Shown here: positions 1 to 11,200 of the stretch, piece by piece
How the letters are laid out: each line of letters starts with the position of its first letter
Numbering within the stretch: the first letter of the stretch is position 1
Assembly: GCA_963662175.1 (NCBI GenBank)
Contig: OY759222.1
Coordinates: 5,314,713-5,378,712 of the forward strand
Reading direction: 5' to 3'
From: Aradus depressus
Lineage: Eukaryota > Arthropoda > Insecta > Hemiptera > Aradidae
DNA: 64,000 nucleotides
Translations under genes and position numbers: made by a program
The notes under the pieces: generated by a model
The model's input: the letters and a program-made list of their open reading frames with translations, nothing else
Databases searched by the model: none
What the model was told of the DNA's origin: nothing

Positions 1-650
1 ACAGTGTTGCCATCTCTTTGAATTCTAGAAAAAGATATTTTGATAAAATGTTACATGGAAAATTGATGAAAGGTAAATACTTCAATGAGAATTAGTTTTA
101 AAAAAAATTAAGATTTATTATGAAAATCTAGTCAATCAGCGTATAAACTTCTTTAATGCATCATTCGTTTGTATTAATTTATATACGTACGATAACTTCT
201 GTACTCTTATTTCGATATTTTACCAAATTTTCACTAAAGTCGTTTATGGAAAAATGAAAATCAGCTTTGTTAACTAGGAAAATAGGACTATCGAAAACAA
301 AAGGAAGGTTGGCATAGTATACAATCCTGAAATTACCTGAGGATGTGATTCTCCAACCCTATCGAGGAAGTCCAACTATCTTAACTGAAAAATTTAACTT
401 CCGTTTTAATATAAAGTTTAAAGAAGAATAACCATGTGAAACATAATTTTAATAAGGCGACGTAAAAAGAAAAAAATCGAATGAAGTTGGGCTTTGTGGA
501 ACCATATCCATATATTATCTGAAAATAAAAATTAAGACAATGTCGGTGAGAGACACGATCGAGAAACAATGACAGGCAATCATAAGTTTTTTTTTTTAAT
601 TTCTATATTTGCTATTTATAATATAGATAAATATAATAATAGGTAAATTT
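1..650. other. AT-rich, no gene seen
   Basis: No credible coding exon, tRNA or element border found; short open frames here are uninterpretable. Confidence 0.5.
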
Positions 651-779
651 GATACCATCCAAGGGACTTGCTTTCTTATCATAAGAGGTCTCTTGGCCAA
701 TACCGCTTCAGTCTTGGTGGAGGATCGTCTGGATGGCAATGTGATGACAAGTGTCTGGGTTCAACTTAGGTTAGATATA

Positions 780-1352
780 AATACAATAGAAATTCCCGTG
801 GTCATTTCTAATAAGCGGACATCGCTGTTCCGACAAACGTTCCATTTTGCAACCAGTCGACGGTTTGCTCTAATACTCAACGTTTAACATACGTAGGGGC
901 TCCTAAATTCTCATGTTTAATTTTGTGTTGATAAATTCGTTACATCGACAGTTATTTTTGAAGCCCCCTATCCTTCAGCCCTGCTGAAAATTGATGTATC
1001 GTCCTCATGGGGTTTTGAATTCACTTATAAAGTTTTGTCTCGAAACATTCATTATGTATTCTACATTTTACAGCGATTATTAGAGTTTTTGAGTTAAGCC
1101 TCACCCCTAATCCCCCCTTCCCGTTAGTCGATTTGGCTGAAAACCAATGTGTCGTAATTTGAGGGTTCTGGATTAACATATAAAATTTCATGTCGATACA
1201 TTCATCCTATATGGAGATATCGTTTTCACAGACACTTCCACAGATGCACAGACAGATAGCCTTTTTTTCATATTTGGAATCTAGAGGTCGGGAAAAATAA
1301 AATTCCGATGAAAACTCCGCATCGAATTTTTGATCAATTACATAACTTCCCA
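780..1352 (+). repeat. Dispersed repeat family R, long copy
   Basis: Carries phrases that recur across the window: AACCAGTCGACGGTTTGC, TACGTAGGGGCTCCTAAAT, GATTTGGCTGAAAA, and a right end of GAAAACTCCGCATCGAATTT, then CATAACTTCCC. No ORF. Class unknown. Abuts the SINE-A at 1361. Confidence 0.7.
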
Positions 1353-1360
1353 TTCATTTA

Positions 1361-1690
1361 GGGGCGCTGGTAGCTCAGTGGTATGCGTGCTTGCCTTCTG
1401 AGCTCAAGGTCGTGGGTTCGAAACCCGACCGAGGCCTTTAGTTTATTTTATCTGGGAGGTAAAATAAACTTAAGCACGTCGTCCTTCGGATGGGACGTTA
1501 AGCGATGGTCCCGAGCCTGTACGATGTTAGGTACTCGTTAAAGACTCCTACCCTAAGTGAATAAAAATTTAGGATAGGCAAAATTTAGGACTCCCACAGT
1601 AGAGTCGAGCTCATGTCTACCAGAGTGATGAAAGAGCGCTCTGGTAGTAGGTGATATGAACTCGTAGTTAAAGCCCGGGCATGAGTATAG
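1361..1690 (+). mobile_element. SINE-A, near full length
   Basis: Family description: a tRNA-like head (A box TAGCTCAGTGGTA, B box GGGTTCGAAACCC), a linker with TTATCTGGGAGGTAAAATAA, CGTCCTTCGGATGGGACG, an internal hairpin CCAGAGTG..GAGCGCTCTGG, and a 3' part AAAGCCCGGGCATGAG. About 340 bp, Pol III type promoter, no ORF. This copy has all parts in order. Confidence 0.93.
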
Positions 1691-2018
1691 CTGGAAGAGT
1701 AAAATCTTGAGAACTGAAAAAAAAATTGTTTGAAAATTGCATCTCTTCCTGTGTTTACATGAGTATTAAGATAGATTTCCGTTTAGATTGTGACGAGAAT
1801 AAGGTAATGTTTTCTTATATAATTACGATTCGGATGTCGATTACGGATCTTGTTTCCAATAACGTTCATTTTTGTCCCTGAAATATTACTAAGCTGTTTG
1901 TTTAGTAATTGTCCTGTCAATGGCCATCATGCTGAACTAACATATACCTACCCCAAATAATTGGAGTGAAGCAATGACCGAAACAATATGAAATTATGTA
2001 AAAAAAATAGATTTATAT

Positions 2019-2023
2019 TCAGT
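2019..2023 (+). promoter_or_regulatory. Possible arthropod initiator (TCAGT)
   Basis: TTCAGT lies 27-31 bases upstream of ATG 2050. TCAGT is the common arthropod initiator, which would put a start site near 2021 and give a very short leader. The motif is short and can occur by chance. Confidence 0.25.
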
Positions 2024-2049
2024 CAGCAGTGTGGTGTAATAACATTAAA

Positions 2050-2262
2050 ATGATTCTCAGACAAAAATCAAATATTATGAAACATTTGACTGGTTTTGCC
2101 AAAATACAAAGAGCGTTTGGTCTTTTTCCAACCAAAATGTCAGAGAATGGTCTTCATTATTCTCATTTGTCATTTTACACTTTACACTCACTGATGAGTT
2201 ATATAGCTATTTTGATATTTCTATATGCTGAAATATTAAAAAGTCCCGACATTTTTACAAAG
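2050..2262 (+). CDS. Receptor exon 1 (start exon)
   Basis: Encodes 71 residues from ATG 2050, with FGLFPTKMSENG near residue 24 and a hydrophobic helix at about residues 44-60. Donor is AAG|GTTTGT, phase 0. A SINE-A copy lies only about 40 bp past the donor. Confidence 0.7.
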
Positions 2263-5200
2263 GTTTGTATACAATTGTAATAATAAATGGAATGCTTTAT
2301 AGTTAGTCTAGCGCCTACTACCAGAGCGCTCTTTCGTCACTCTGGTGGACCTGAGACCGACTCTACTGTGAGAGTCCTAAATTTTTATTTACCTAGGGTA
2401 GGGGTCTTTAACGAGTACCTGCCATCGTACAGGCTCGGGACCATCACTTAACGTCCCATCCGTAGGACGGCGTGCTTAAGTTAATTTTATATCCCAGATA
2501 AAATAAACTAAGGGCCTCTGTCGGGTTTCGAACCCACGTTCTTGAGATCAGAAGGCAAGCACCCATTCCACTGAGCTACCGGCCCCCGCTATTTGTAGAA
2601 CATATTTGTTGGTCCTCAACTTCTGTTTTTTTGCTTTTTTAAGCAAATTTAATTTTAGTATTATTAGTGAAAATAAAAAATATATTCTGGTTGGTCCTAA
2701 CTAATATATGAGAAGAAATATAGAATATCGGTGGTCTTTTTGGGCAGATTTGTTATATTTTTTCGAAAAACACATTAATACAGCAATGTCCGTAGATAGG
2801 CTTCACACAGATAGGATGATAGGTTACCATAAGTAGGATTACCAATTTTCGGGTAGAACCGATACCGGTTCTTTTCGACTGCAGAACCGGGTATTTGAAA
2901 TTTCGGTTCCACACTCAGACCCGGGTCTAAAGTTCCAAACCCGAACCCGGGTCGACGATTCCAGATTTCTACAAGTCTTTCGATAAGCAGAAGAGTGTGC
3001 ACGTTTTTCTAGCGCTAACACATCAGTTATTGCTCTCCTTCTGTTTTTCCACTTTTGAGGGTCCTTTGCTCTGAATTTGAGGCTACATCCCTACTCACAC
3101 ATAAGTTTCTGCGCTCTCTCTAAACCTACAATCTTTTCATCTGGTGAACACTTAATATATTTTTGGTTACTTCACTTCGATTACCAAACTTGAGGCTAGC
3201 CCCGACTCAAAAATAAGTTTCAGCTCTCCCTGTAAATCATCGATCTTTTTATTTGTTGTACTCTGTTATTGCTCTTTTAAAGGTCCTTCGATATCTGAAT
3301 TTGGGGCTACAACCCGACCCACGAGTGAGTTCTTGCTCTCTCCCTCTCAATTTCTTCTCTTTATTTGGTGAACTCTTATCTCACATAAGGGTTCCTGACC
3401 CGGATCCAGGTCGAGTACCATACTACGACCCGTGGATCCGATTCCGGGTTTAGAACTGTAGGCCCGGGTCTTGTGTCTGGGACCAGGTTTAGTGGTAGAG
3501 CTGAAAGAGAGATCAAAGGACCCTCCAAAAGGCCAAAATAGGAACAGGTCCATCAAATAAAGATAAAGGAAGTATCTGTTTCTGTATAAGAAAGTAAAAA
3601 AATATATAATTTGCTGACATCCCTTAACACTATGATGTAGCGTGGAGCCTGACTTACACCCGTCCATTATATTTCAGATGAAGGCAGTGTGGTATCTGTC
3701 CGAGGTGTACCTCAAGTGTCTCTGTTACACCCTCACATTTGGCAACACTGTACAACTGGTCTCTGCGATACATTCAGCTGATGTCACCATACTATCAACC
3801 CCTATACACCCTCATCCCTTACTCTGGATTATTCTCACCCTTGCTCCGTTTGTATTCTATTTCAGATGAAGGCAGTGTGGTATCTGTCCGAGGTGTACCT
3901 CAAGTGTCTCTGTTACACCCTCACATTTGGCAACACTGCCCAACTGGTCTCTGCGATACAGTCAGCTGATGTCACCATACTATCAACCCCCTATACACCC
4001 TCATCCCTTACTCTGGATTATTCTCACCCTTGCTCCGTTTGTCTTCTATTTCAGATGAAGGCAGTGTGGTATCTGTCCGAGGTGTACCTCAAGTGTCTCT
4101 GTTACACCCTCACATTTGGCAACACTGCCCAACTGGTCTCTGCGATACAGTCAGCTGATGTCACCATACTATCAACCCCCTATACACCCTCATCCCTTAC
4201 TCTGGATTGTTCTCACCCTTGCCCCGTGTGTCTTCTATTTCAGATGAAGGCAGTGTGGTATCTGTCCGAGGTGTACCTCAAGCGTCTCTGTTACACCCTC
4301 ACATTTGGCAACACTGCCCAACTGGTCTCTGAGATACAGTCAGCTGATGTCACCATACTATCAACCCCTATACACCCTCATCCCTTACTCTGGATTATTC
4401 TCACCCTTGCTCCGTTTGTCTTCTATTTCAGATGAAGGCAGTGTGGTATCTGTCCGAGGTGTACCTCAAGTGTCTCTGTTACACCCTCACATTTGGCAAC
4501 ACTGCCCAACTGGTCTCTGCGATACAGTCAGCTGATGTCACCATACTATCAACCCCTATACACCCTCATCCCTTACTCTGGATTGTTCTCACCCTTGCTC
4601 CGTTTGTCTTCTATTTCACACTTGGCACTTATTTGTCACCAATGCCTCAAAGTTTCAAACGTTACTTGAGAATTTTTTGCGTCTCTTGTCTCTATCAAAG
4701 AGACCTTCAAATGACAGTCTTGTATACATTTTTTGTCTGTCAGTTGAGGGCTCGTTTCCGAATTGGTAAGTTTATTTATAGTTATCATGAGTTTTTGGAA
4801 ACACACAGAGCGGAATTTACCCCCAGGGCGCCGGTAGCTCAGTGGTATGCGTGCTTGCTTCCTGAATACAAGATCGCGGGTTCGAGACCCAGCAGAAGCC
4901 CTTAGTTTATTTCATCTGGGAAGTAATCCGTTCTTCGGATGAGACGTTAAGCGATGGTCCCGAGTCTGTACGATGTCAGGTACTCGTTAATGACTACTAA
5001 CTTAGGTGAATAAAAATGTAGTGTAAGCAAAATTTATGACTCCCCTAAATAAAGAGAAACTAAAATGGTACTAATAATGACAACAATAATTATAATCTAA
5101 AAAAATAATATAATATAATAAAATAAATGGAAAGGGGAAAGAAAAAATAATAGTAACACTTACAGAAAATAAATGAAAATGAAATTCTAAAATGGAGGTA

Positions 5201-8200
5201 ATATTTATATAATTAATAATTGGAAGATGAATATTGTAAGTAATAAAAACAAAGATACTAAGTTAATTAAACTAAGACAAGAAATATAAAAAGATTTATA
5301 TAGAAAACTATATCATGACTAGAGACATTATACAGTCAAATTAACCCTCCGAGTACTAGGTGGAACATCTGTACATATAGTACTAGGTGGGGTCCGTGCA
5401 GACCCCAACACGGTATTCATAATCTAACTGCTGTGGGAGGGACGAAATAACCTGAAACATTGTGAAAAGATAATTTATATATTCGACAATTGTTATAACA
5501 CTTTATTCTGATACAATTACATTGTGTGGTGGTACATTTACATTTAACTTCTAAGGAACATGAAATATTGAGAATAACATATGAACATTTTCACTTTTAC
5601 TTAGGCATAATTTGCCTAAGTTTTTCCATAGAATGATAACTAATGTTACAAATAAAACTGCACCACGTTGCATCACAAAAAAATATACGTTTATAATATA
5701 TAGGTATTCTGTAAATGACCATTCTCACTCCTCCGACCCTGAATTATCGCTCTCTTCAAAACATTGTAAACATGAACGAATAATTTTTTCATGGTCTTTG
5801 CATATCGGGTTGTGGCACTTGAAACACGAGTAATTGGTTTTTCTGTCCTTTTCTAATTTCTTCCAAAGTGGTGAATCGTGGGGATCTAGCTTTCTGCACA
5901 TAAATTGTGAACAAGTTTGTTGAGGAAACATGCAATTGAATAATTGTGTTTAAATATCTTCTGTTTGGTCAGCTATAAATTATTAATAATGACCCATGTT
6001 CTCAATTTTTTCTATGTACCAGTGTAATTATTACGACTCATTCCCGAGCTTTTAACTACAAGTTCATATCGCCTACTACCAGAGCGCTCTTTCGTCACTC
6101 TGGTGGACATGAAACCGACTCCCGACTGTGAGAGTCCTCACTTTTCCCTACCCTAAATTTTTATTCACCTAGGGCAGGGGTCTTTCACGAGTACCTGACA
6201 TCGGAACCATCGCTTAACCTCCCTTAAGTTTATTTTACCTCGCAGATAAAATAAATTAAGGGCCTCGGTCGGGTTACGAACCCACGTTTTTGAGCTCAGA
6301 AGTCAAGCACGCATACCACTGAGCTACCGGCTCCCTCTAAATACTAGATATAATCTTATCTTAAAAATAATTATACATAGTGTAGAGAGAAAATAAATGC
6401 CTAATTCAAGAAATGTACATAACTAATAATTTGTAGGTATGCTCTTCATGTGCATTTGGGTGTGAATGCAATTTGCTGTGGAAACGTCTGTAAAGGTCCT
6501 GAATTGTGTCGTGTACTGTGTTTATCATGAGGTCATTGTGAAATGTTCTGTTACTTAAGTATGGTGGGCATTGTGTAATGAGTCTGAGTGTCTTTGACTG
6601 GAAAACCTGGATACGTTTCAGGTTAGATATTTTAGCCGAACCGTAGATTTGTGAGCCATACATCCAGAGTGGTTTTGGTAGAAATGTGTAGCAGTTTCGC
6701 TTTTTTGTTAAGGGTAATTTTGAATGTCTGTGCAGAAGAGAATAAAGCATTTTAAATAGTTTGTTTAGTGTGTTGCCTATGAGACTTGTATGAGGGTTCC
6801 ATGTCAGTCGTCTGTCCAGAGTATGTTCCAAATATCTTACGGTGTTAGTCTGAGGGAGGGGCTTGTAGATAAAAACGGCGGGACATGCATCTCGTCTTAA
6901 TGTAAATGTTATATGTTGTGATTTGTTCGTGTTGAGTTTAATTTTCCAAATGTTGCACCAGTTCTCAATCTGAGTAACATGGTGTTGTAATGTGAACGAG
7001 GGGAGCCATGGTGGCCGTGCGGGCTAGAGCGTAGGGCTTTGGTCGCATGGTCTCACCATGGTTTGCGGGTTCGAATCCCGTCCGGGAGTGAATTTTATTT
7101 CATAGATAGAACTCCCTCCTGGGGCCATGGATGTCTTAAGTAACTAGTAAATTACACAGTGACATGGCTAATATGCATCGTACATAAGGCCAAAAAAAAA
7201 AAAAAATGTGAACGAGGCATGTATGGAAGATTCAGCAGCAGCTAAGATGGCAGTGTCATCGGCGTATGTAGCTGTCAAAGTATGTGGTGACGTGGGCATG
7301 TCTGAGTTGTAAAGTGTGTATAACAAAAGAGATAAAATAGACCCTTGAGACACGCCTGCCAAGATGGGCTGCAACGAAGAGACAGCAGAGCCCTGTCGGA
7401 TGATGATCTTCATGTTTAAAAAAAAAAGTCTTCTGTTTAGTTTTGACTTGATGTTTCAATGTAGAGGTCGATCCAATAGATATGGTCTATAAAAAGAAGA
7501 TTCTGATTGACAGAAGGAATAGTTAACATAAAGAACACATGTGTTATAGATACTGATGATGGGAGTGCTTCCCAAAACATCTTTATTTTCTAATTTATAA
7601 AATAGCAAAGAAATAAATTAAGAGAAATAATGGTGCGATGAATCTTGTGTAAAGTGTATGGCTGTTTTCTGTGTGATCCAGTACGTCAGATGGTGAAGAC
7701 CCCCGAAGATGGGAGACTAGCCTTCAATGCACTCTCCACGTGTGTTCGTGTCCTCAGGGAGGCATTTGGCGTTAAAATTCTCACATTTGTTCTCTTCATT
7801 GGCTGCGACACCCTTATCAACATCTACATATCAGTCTACCAGGAGGTATCTTTTATATTTTATTTATTTACCTATAGTCAATGCCAAATTTATAAATATT
7901 GACCAATGTGTCTTTTCTTTTGAATCAGCAGTCTTCAAGTTTTTTTTGTTAGTTACAAGATATCTGTCGCATTTGGTTTCAGGTTTGCACCAAATTTTGC
8001 ATGAATATTAACTAGTTGACTGGAAAGAATTCTATTGTTTTTGGTTAGAATCCAATAAATAAAAATCAAACAAAAAAATAAAGCAAACAACCTTATGTCT
8101 CAATTCTACTGTCAATAAGTGTTATATTTACACATTTTTTTAATGTTTCATGAAAACATTTTCTTAAAACTAATAAAAAATAAATTTGTTTTTTAAGAAA

Positions 8201-11200
8201 CTTATTTTTGTAATGGAATTCACTGCAAATAACATGGTTTTTGGTATTGAATATTAGCGCAAATAGTTTACTGGTTTTGGAGGGGAGAGATTAAGTTAAC
8301 AGATTATTTCGTTCTGGAGAAGTACATGGTTAGTATTCATCGTCAAAATTTTTTTAAAATTTCATGTGAAACATTGCATCACGATTCAGCTGGGGAGGCG
8401 AGCGTTTCAATGTGGTAGGGGTGCAGCGTTGCCAAGATTCCCATCCCCCTCCCTGTCTTGAATTGTAACGGTCCCGTCACCCATATTAAGTTATCCTATG
8501 CCCGCCACTACCTAAGTAACAACCAGGGAGAGGCGAGAGGAGTGGCAACACAGCAGTCCTCCAACTACCCCTATCCCCACTCCTAGACCTCTAACTGCCA
8601 TCATTCAGTGGCTCTGCACTGATATATTTATATGTAAAGATGTAAACTCTCCTGCTCCCTAGTGACGGCGCTAACAACCCCCAATGATTGCTGCGCTTTA
8701 GTGACAGCTGTAAGAAGAGGTTATAGTTTGTTTAAAAGTATATTGAATAATGTTGTATTAATTTGTTTTGTTTCTTGACTTGTAATTTAATTATTCTTTG
8801 AATAATAAAATCTTTTAAACATTTTCACTTTGCTTTGTTGCAGGAATCCCTCAGTTTCCAGGCGCTCATGTTCTCCAGCATTGACTACCTCACGCTCTAC
8901 GTAATTGCCAAACTGTCTGAAGTCTTCGTTGAAGAGGTGGGTCTCATGAACCAGTGTTCCGGATCACGATTGAATTCCTTTTTAAATATTATTATTTCCT
9001 CTACTTTTTAAGTATACTCTTTACATTTTTGTCCATTAAGACTACAATCTCGTACACTCGAAAAACATATAATCCTGATCCAGTTTGTGATACTTAAAGA
9101 TAATCCTAACAATAAATGTTATTCTTGAGTTGCAGCACTTTTTCTCCCATTTCATTTAACACTATTTTTCTCTATACAGAGACGTAGACTTCATGTTAAA
9201 CCCCCATCCGTAATATAACCGCAATTAAAACATAATTTCTATAATATTTGTTTTGATGCAATTACAGTTTTAATTAGCAATAATAATTTGTTATATTTAT
9301 TCTAACCAATCATCTTGGGTGAATGTTTGACACTTGGTCTTTTGGCATGGAGGAGGGTCTTAGATAGCAATAGATCTGACAGAGACACTGCGGGTTGTAT
9401 AGGAGCAACAAGATATTGGCCAAATTGATCTTGTAGTTTCATAGCCAATTAAAATGGAGAAACTGAATGTTGCCGCAAGAATAGGAAGGCTAGAGAGTTT
9501 GGTGAGTCACTGTTTGGGAGTGTAGGGCGTGGCTTTAATTTGGCCTTTCTTCTCTATTTCAACTTTTTTTACTTACCCAGCTATACGAATTGAAATTCCG
9601 TTTAAAACACAGCATCGAATTTTTGACCGATTTCATAACGCCCCTATACATCGTAAGTAAAATGTTAGCATAAAAGAATAAATAAATTATAGATACTGAT
9701 GATGGGAACACTTCCTGAAACGTCTGTAATTGCTAGGTTTTGAAAACCAAAAAATAAATATAGAGCTGTAATAAATATACATAACTTGAGAATTATCTTA
9801 CACAACAAAAAGTAACTATTATTGTTGTATATTTTTGTTAATTTAGGGTGAAGCTATAAAAAAGGATCTGCTGCAACTAACAACTTCACAGAAAGATACC
9901 AAATATTGTCAACAGGTAGGTATTATACATCGTTAATATCAGCTGATCGACATAAATAGTAACATTTCGGCCGTAAAAACGTGAAGAGGTTCATTTTATT
10001 CTCAGTTGTCGGAAATCGAAATTGAAATAAATGTTGTTGTTCTCATTATTTATTTGATAAAATGTTTGAAAAAAAAAAATAAATAAATACAATTTCTCTT
10101 ATTTATTATCTGTTGTTCGTACGAAAAAACATTACCTTACCGAAATTGAAGAGTTCTTTAAATTTTTCACATGATACAATAGAATATCAAATGTGAAGCC
10201 TCGAAAAAAAATCTGGAGGAAGTTAGAGTATGAGAAACAGTTAGTTGTCAAACTTCCCACACGACTGTCGGGTTAGTTCCGGTTGCATCACTCTTAGTGT
10301 TCCCGCCCACTAGGCAGCCAGGCCGCCGCAGCCAAAATGTTGAGCAGCCAGTTGTCAGCAGCCATGGGAGGGATATATATTTCAAGACACGCTATACGTC
10401 CCTCCAGAGTTGGAAATTCCACCAGGTCCTCCAACCAGGGGAAACCGATCATCAACGGCATATAGGGGTTTATTTGCGGATTATTTTAATAATGAAAATC
10501 CGCTAGAATGGCAAAACAGAGTTGCATTAGGATAGTAATTATTATATACTTATATATATTACATTACATAACTACTATTGTATTATATTATACTTAAATT
10601 TAAAAAAAAAACTTACCAAATTCATTCTTTTCTTTTTCCTCCAAATTCTCTTCACACATAATATTGGTGATTTCCTCCCATCTTCTTCTCTTCACATCAC
10701 CATCACTGTACTCATCACAAGTGATATCCCAGATTGCATTTCGACTTTCAACTTCCCGTATAAATTTCTCTGTATCAAAAGACATTTTTGTTTGAAATAG
10801 ATGTGGTTGCTGCAACAAGTGAGCGGGTACTGAGGCAGCCTCATAGTTCACAATGTTATGTTGGCTGCGGGCAGCCACATGGCTGCCTGTGCAGGTGTGC
10901 AGGATCTAGTGGCCGCCGGAGCCAGTACTTCTTGGCTGCCTAGTGCGTGGGTTCTTATAAGCTATCACATGTCGGATTGGCTGGGGCAGCCTTACCTTAT
11001 AGTGGGCGGGGAGCCTTACCTGTTCGTTATAGGCTTATAATTGACACTGATTTAAGGCAATTTATCTTTTAAATGAGACTCATTACAATAAGTGTCTCTC
11101 TCTTATAAGAATTTCTCGCTTGTTAAACATAAGCAAAATTTAAATTTTTTTTTTTTTTTAATACGGTTTTTAGTTTATAAATAATGTTTTATAGATGTTT

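Larger units (their letters stand above)
6406..7413 (-). mobile_element. Jockey-type non-LTR retrotransposon RT remnant, split by SINE-B
   Basis: On the minus strand, 7413-7218 encodes ILAGVSQGSILSLLLYTLYN and ATYADDTAILAAA (RT motifs B and C). After the SINE-B insertion the sequence resumes and 6831-6406 encodes the RT C-terminal part (LTWNPHTSLIG, KPLWMYGSQIYGSAKISNL, IQVFQSKTLR). 5' truncated, no endonuclease; frames are broken. Lies in receptor intron 2. Confidence 0.82.

Noticed and set aside
1361..1440. tRNA gene
   Set aside because: A and B boxes are present, but the same text recurs about 30 times joined to a conserved non-tRNA body, and the acceptor stem is not paired. It is a SINE head.
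2775..3021. ORFs near 2800-3020
   Set aside because: They lie in low-complexity GACCCGGGT-rich intron sequence and match nothing.
3866..4435. 189-codon ORF as a protein with three receptor-exon repeats
   Set aside because: It arises only because copies 2-4 are 189 bp apart; it contains the intron-like acceptor tracts and ends at TGA in copy 5.
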